The translations under genes and the position numbers were made by a program. The notes under the pieces were generated by a model. It saw nothing but the letters and a program-made list of their open reading frames with translations, did no database searches and was not told the DNA's origin. From positions 1-64,000 of the forward strand of contig NZ_JAKXMK010000042.1 in the NCBI RefSeq assembly GCF_022524485.1: DNA of 64,000 nt, written 5' to 3'. Origin of the DNA: Pseudonocardia alaniniphila (GTDB lineage Bacteria > Actinomycetota > Actinomycetes > Mycobacteriales > Pseudonocardiaceae). The stretch's first letter is position 1; each line of letters opens with the position of its first letter. Below are positions 60,669 to 64,000 of the stretch, piece by piece.

Positions 60669-61609
60669 CGGGGCCGCACCTTCGGGTTCAGATAGCCGTA
60701 CGTGAGGTCGACGAGGAGGTTGGAGACCATGGCGACCAGCACGGCGACCAGCACGATCCCCTGGATCACCGGGATGTCCCTCGTCGTGACCGCGTTGATC
60801 GCCACCTGGCCGAGGCCGGGCACCCCGAAGATCTGCTCGACGAGCACGGCGCCGCCGAGCATCGCGGTGATCTGCAGCCCGAGCACGGTGACGAGGGGGA
60901 CCCCGGCGTTCTTCATGACGTGTTTGCCGATCACCATCCGGGCGCGCAGGCCCTTCGCGCGGGCGGTGCGCACGTAGTCCTGCTGCAGCACGCCGATGAT
61001 CGAGCCCCGCAGCTGACGGGCGCTCTCGGCTGCGGCCGCGATCCCGAGGGTCAGTGCGGGCAGCAGGATGTGCGACAGCCACGCGGCGGGGTCCTCGGAG
61101 ATCGGCACGTACCCGGTGGCCGGCAGCCAGCCGAGCGTGAGGCTGAAGACCAGCACGAACATCAGGCCGAGCCAGAACGACGGCAGGGCGATGCCCAGCG
61201 ACGAGCCGACCGTTGCGACGCGGTCGAGCCAGGTGCCGCGGCGCAGGGCCGAGAGGATCGCGGTCGGCACGGCGATGATGAGCGAGATCAGCAGCGCCGT
61301 CGACGCCAACGCGATCGTGACCGGCAGCCCGTCACCGATCGACGTCGCGACCGGACGGCTGGTGAACAGCGATGTGCCGAGGTCACCGGACATCGCGCCG
61401 GTGACCCAGTCCCAGTACTGCACCACCATCGGGCGGTCGAGGCCGAGCCGGGTCCGCACGGCGGCGACCTGCGCGACAGTGGCGTCGGGGCCGGCGATCG
61501 TCACTGCGGGGTCGCCCGGGATCAGCAGGACGAGCCCGAAGACGACGAATGTCACGAGGACCAGTACCGGCAGTGTCGTCAGTACGCGCAGGAGGAAGAA
61601 CTTGAGCAC
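60665..61609 (-). CDS. ABC transporter permease (DppB/OppB type)
   Basis: A 314-residue permease and the first gene of the importer operon. KFFLLRVLTTLPVLVLVTFVVF is TM1. PGDPA, RLGLDRPMVVQYWDWVTGAMSGDLGTSL and the EAA-like loop YVRTARAKGLRARMVIGKHVMKNAG are typical of DppB/OppB. GTG at 61,609 has GAGGAGGT upstream. The promoter should lie in the 340-bp gap to the right. Confidence 0.94.
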   Translation of the reverse strand: MLKFFLLRVLTTLPVLVLVTFVVFGLVLLIPGDPAVTIAGPDATVAQVAAVRTRLGLDRPMVVQYWDWVTGAMSGDLGTSLFTSRPVATSIGDGLPVTIALASTALLISLIIAVPTAILSALRRGTWLDRVATVGSSLGIALPSFWLGLMFVLVFSLTLGWLPATGYVPISEDPAAWLSHILLPALTLGIAAAAESARQLRGSIIGVLQQDYVRTARAKGLRARMVIGKHVMKNAGVPLVTVLGLQITAMLGGAVLVEQIFGVPGLGQVAINAVTTRDIPVIQGIVLVAVLVAMVSNLLVDLTYGYLNPKVRPR

Positions 61610-61951
61610 GGGCGTACCTCCTCGATGAAGTCGTCGTGCGTTCTTTCGGTGGGAACACTGCGCATCCGGCAGCAGGCCGGTAACGGTTCTCCAGATCGCT
61701 CACCGGACGTTCCGGTGGTACGGACGCTGTGGTGACGGACACAGACGCTAAAGGCTCGGAAGCCGGGAAAGCAACGATCTCACGCAGGCTCTTCAGATAA
61801 CGATCTGATAACGAACAGCTTTTACGGGCATGTGTGAGGCTGCCCATCGCGCATCGCGGAAAAGTGTGCCGATCTCCATTGTCCGGATTTCGGGGCGAGG
61901 CTCATCATGGCCCCGGGTCGGAGCCGGCGCGAGGCCGAGGATGGTGTGTCA
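61610..61951. promoter_or_regulatory. Divergent promoter region of ABC operon, with direct repeat GATAACGA
   Basis: A 342-bp gap between the importer operon and the deleted LLM gene. It is AT-richer near 61,760-61,830 and contains GATAACGA twice, at 61,796-61,803 and 61,807-61,814, an 11-bp period that places both on one DNA face. The related GCAACGATC lies at 61,771. A regulator, perhaps one of the PucR-type proteins, may bind here; no palindrome of the main regulon type is present. Confidence 0.4.
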
Positions 61952-62677
61952 GTGAAGTTCCATTGGTTCGCGGAGGTCACCTACGACGGCCTTCCCGGTG
62001 CCTTCCCGGCACCTGGCGCCGGAACGTGGGTGGACGCTCCCGTCGACCTCGCCGACCCCCGGGAGATTGCGGGCTTCGTCTTCGGCGCCCCGATGGACTC
62101 GGCCTTCGCGTACCCCCGGCCCCCTGTGGAGCTGCGTGAGCGCTTCCACGAGGCGCGCGAGTTGGTGCTGCGGGCATGGCGGGAGCGCGAGCCGTTCGCG
62201 CCCAACGGGAAGTTCACGCAGCTGCGCTACGTCAACCTGTGGCCGCGTCCGGTGCAGGAGCGACCCGCGGTGTGGGTGCCGGGATCGAACAGCGTCGAAA
62301 CCTGGGAGCTGGTGACCCGGGAAAACTACTGTTACGGTCACCTCTCATTCTCCGGGCTGCGCGCCGCAAAACCACCTGTCGACTGTTATTGGGATTATGT
62401 GGCGGCGCACGACGGCGACCTGAATCCGCACCGCATGGCGTTCACGCAACTGATCTGCGTGGCCGATTCCGACGCGGAGGCCGAGCTGATCGCCTCTCTG
62501 GACATGGGCGACCTGGGTGAGGAGACGGCGGCCGAGAACACCCACCTGTTCGGCACCAAGGTGATCCCGCAACTGCGTGATCTGTGGGCCGACGAGCCGG
62601 ACCACTGGACGCCCGAGGTGAGCAGGCAGCGCGTCGGTGCGAGAGCGAGCGCGTCGACGCTCGTGGGAGGGAGCTGA
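61952..62677 (+). pseudogene. LLM-class oxidoreductase paralogue with two internal in-frame deletions
   Basis: A 241-codon frame matching the 415-residue LLM proteins at 47,006 and 50,143, but with two gaps. After VDLADP it jumps to EIAGFVFGAPMDSAFAYP, losing about 85 residues that include the LMQQAD...NEHHQT flavin-barrel block. After SDAEAE it jumps to SLDMGDLGEETAAEN, losing about 90 residues that include GELSFWEY..AGTPERV. Reading frame, start (GTG, KFHWFAEVTYDGLP) and end (DHWTPEVSRQRVGA) are intact. An LLM barrel cannot form without these parts, so it is treated as a decayed copy. It is followed 5 bp later by an alpha/beta hydrolase gene, so it may persist as a leader for that gene. An upstream in-frame ATG exists at 61,907. 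Confidence 0.8.
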
Positions 62678-62682
62678 GCATC

Positions 62683-63486
62683 ATGCCGAGCACCACCGTC
62701 AACGGCGTGTCCCTGTACTACGAGGTCGAGGGCGACGGGCCGCCGTTGCTGCTCATCGCCGGCCTCGGATCGAGCTCCCTCGCGTGGGCCGCTGCCGTCC
62801 CGCGGCTCCGCGAGGGTTACACCGTGATCACGGTGGACAACCGGGGCACCGGCCGCAGCGAGGTACCGCCCGGTCCGTATGCCGTCGACGACCTGGCCGA
62901 CGACACCGCCGCGCTCGTAGACCACCTCGGTCTCGGGCCGGTCGCGGCCGTCGGCTGGTCGCTCGGCGGCTCCGTGCTCCAGTCGATGGTGATCCGGCAC
63001 GCGCGGGTGCTCTCCAAGGCCGTGCTGCTCAACGCGTTCCCGTCCTACACCGCGATCCAGGACGGCTGGCTCGACGCCGGACTCGCGCTGCGGCGGGCAG
63101 GCGTCGACCCCGTGGCGATCGGGATGCACTCGATGCCGTGGGCGTTCACGCCGCGGCTGCTGTCCGACCACACCGTGGCCGCCGCCCAGGCCGAGCTCGC
63201 GCGCAAGGACCCCTATCCGACGACGCTCGCGGGCTTCGAGGCCCAGGCCGCCGGGCTGCGCCGCTACGACTCCCGGCCGGACCTGCCCTCGGCGCACACC
63301 CCGACGCTCGTGCTGGCGGGCGCGGAGGACGTGCTGACGCCGGTGTCACAGTCGGTGGAGATCGCCAAGCTGATGCCGAACGCCACGCTGCAGGTGCTGC
63401 CCCGCGGCGGCCACGGGATGCTGCTCGAGTATCTCGACGACACGCTCGCCGCGATCACGGCGTATCTCGGCAACGGTGCTCCATGA
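62683..63486 (+). CDS. Alpha/beta-fold hydrolase
   Basis: A 267-residue hydrolase: LLLIAGLGSSSLAW (oxyanion region), DNRGTGRS, GWSLGGSV (nucleophilic Ser about 91), GAEDVLTPVSQS (acid) and RGGHGMLLEY (His about 246). It resembles beta-ketoadipate enol-lactone-hydrolase-like or esterase-type enzymes; the substrate is undetermined. It begins 5 bp after the deleted LLM gene and overlaps the FMN reductase start (ATGA). It differs from the hydrolase at 49,359 in nucleophile elbow (GWSLGG versus GHSLGG). Confidence 0.9.
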   Translation: MPSTTVNGVSLYYEVEGDGPPLLLIAGLGSSSLAWAAAVPRLREGYTVITVDNRGTGRSEVPPGPYAVDDLADDTAALVDHLGLGPVAAVGWSLGGSVLQSMVIRHARVLSKAVLLNAFPSYTAIQDGWLDAGLALRRAGVDPVAIGMHSMPWAFTPRLLSDHTVAAAQAELARKDPYPTTLAGFEAQAAGLRRYDSRPDLPSAHTPTLVLAGAEDVLTPVSQSVEIAKLMPNATLQVLPRGGHGMLLEYLDDTLAAITAYLGNGAP

Positions 63487-64000
63487 CCCGACCCCTGCAC
63501 GTCGTCGGGCTCGGCGGCACGGTGCGCACCGGATCGTCGAGCGAGCAGGCGCTGCGGATCGCCGTGGCGCGGGCCGCGGCGCAGGGCGCGAGCACCCGGG
63601 TCTTCGGCGGGAGCGAGCTGGCCGCGCTGCCGATGTACGCCCCCGAGGCGGGCGACGGGGGGCCGGTCGCCCGTGACCTCGTGGCCCACCTGCGCCGGGC
63701 CGATGGCGTCATCGTCGCCTCGCCGGGCTACCACGGCTCGATATCGGGGCTGGTGAAGAACGCCCTCGACTACACCGAGGAGATGCGGGACGACGCCCTG
63801 CCCTACCTGGCCGACCGCTCGGTGGGCCTCGTCGTCACGGCGTACGGCTGGCAGGCGTCAGTGACGACGCTGAGCGCGCTGCGGGCCATCGTGCACGCGC
63901 TGCGGGGCTGGGTCACTCCCTACGGTGCGGCGGTCAACTCCCTGCAGACCAGGTTCGCCGACGGCGTGTGCGCCGAGCCTCGGGTGGTGGAGCAACTGCA
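63483..64000 (+). CDS. NAD(P)H-dependent FMN reductase family protein, partial (runs off right edge)
   Basis: The first 172 residues of a flavodoxin-like NADPH-dependent FMN reductase. VVGLGGTVRTGSSSEQALR is the FMN phosphate loop, SELAALPMYAPE, and ADGVIVASPGYHGSISGLVKNALDY the characteristic YHGSISG..KNALDY block. This enzyme type supplies reduced FMN to two-component monooxygenases, which fits the LLM proteins encoded nearby. The ATG overlaps the hydrolase stop. The C-terminus lies beyond the window. Confidence 0.9.
   Translation, partial: MTRPLHVVGLGGTVRTGSSSEQALRIAVARAAAQGASTRVFGGSELAALPMYAPEAGDGGPVARDLVAHLRRADGVIVASPGYHGSISGLVKNALDYTEEMRDDALPYLADRSVGLVVTAYGWQASVTTLSALRAIVHALRGWVTPYGAAVNSLQTRFADGVCAEPRVVEQL

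Noticed and set aside
1..64000. CRISPR arrays, tRNA or rRNA genes, riboswitches
   Set aside because: No regularly spaced repeats, cloverleaf-like sequences or rRNA-like conserved stretches were recognised on reading either strand.

Overview
This window is very GC-rich (about 70% by eye). It has strong codon-position bias, many GTG starts, Shine-Dalgarno sites of the AGGAGG type and many ATGA/GTGA gene overlaps. Together with F420-type luciferase-like (LLM) oxidoreductases, FadD5-, FadA6- and paired FadE-like lipid enzymes and a large NAD-type glutamate dehydrogenase, this points to a soil actinomycete, most likely a Pseudonocardiaceae or relative. The genus is inference. No rRNA, tRNA, CRISPR array or transposase gene was seen.

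Layout. (1) 1-4,543: a nonribosomal-peptide locus on the minus strand. A Pls/PosA-type membrane NRPS is followed by a protein that starts in the C-terminal half of a condensation domain and runs off the left edge. The Pls-type protein has a damaged adenylation domain. (2) 4,727-9,280: NAD-glutamate dehydrogenase. (3) 9,356-44,647: a large catabolic region with at least ten transcription units. It holds five acyl-CoA ligases (one frameshifted), three acyl-CoA dehydrogenases, five crotonase-fold enzymes, short-chain dehydrogenases, a FadA6-like thiolase, three LLM monooxygenases, a Baeyer-Villiger-type monooxygenase, an amidohydrolase, a cyclase-family hydrolase, an SMP-30 lactonase, a phosphotransferase-like protein and two TetR regulators. 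Almost every unit carries the same palindromic operator (consensus CTKAACGAWCGWWMAG) in its promoter; seven copies were found. The region therefore reads as one regulon that activates organic acids to CoA esters and beta-oxidises them. The substrate is unknown; a cyclic or terpenoid-like compound fits the LimB-like and Baeyer-Villiger enzymes.

Embedded in the catabolic region at 17,721-19,064 is an island of visibly lower GC. It encodes one protein with an N-terminal LQRLAGNAAV motif, as seen in proteins linked to extracellular contractile injection systems (eCIS), and a possible EreA/ChaN-like body.

(4) 41,812-46,689: two PucR-type GAF regulators flank an SDR. (5) 46,759-54,082: two 166-167-bp, about 96% identical palindromic elements (MITE-like, no transposase) in inverted orientation. 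They bracket a 7-kb block of LLM, EthD, SDR, alpha/beta-hydrolase, LLM, SDR and ABC substrate-binding lipoprotein genes. (6) 54,130-61,609: an MFS transporter, an SDR, a zinc alcohol dehydrogenase and a complete Dpp/Opp-type ABC importer core. The genes from permease to ADH are translationally coupled. The 3' stub of a second substrate-binding-protein gene survives beside the SDR. (7) 61,952-64,000: an LLM paralogue with two internal in-frame deletions, an alpha/beta hydrolase and the start of an NAD(P)H-dependent FMN reductase gene.

Working picture: regions 4-7 form a second catabolic system, separately regulated by PucR-type proteins, with its own uptake (ABC and MFS), oxygenation (LLM plus FMN reductase), dehydrogenation (SDR, ADH) and hydrolysis. 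Duplications and deletions in it suggest recent evolution.
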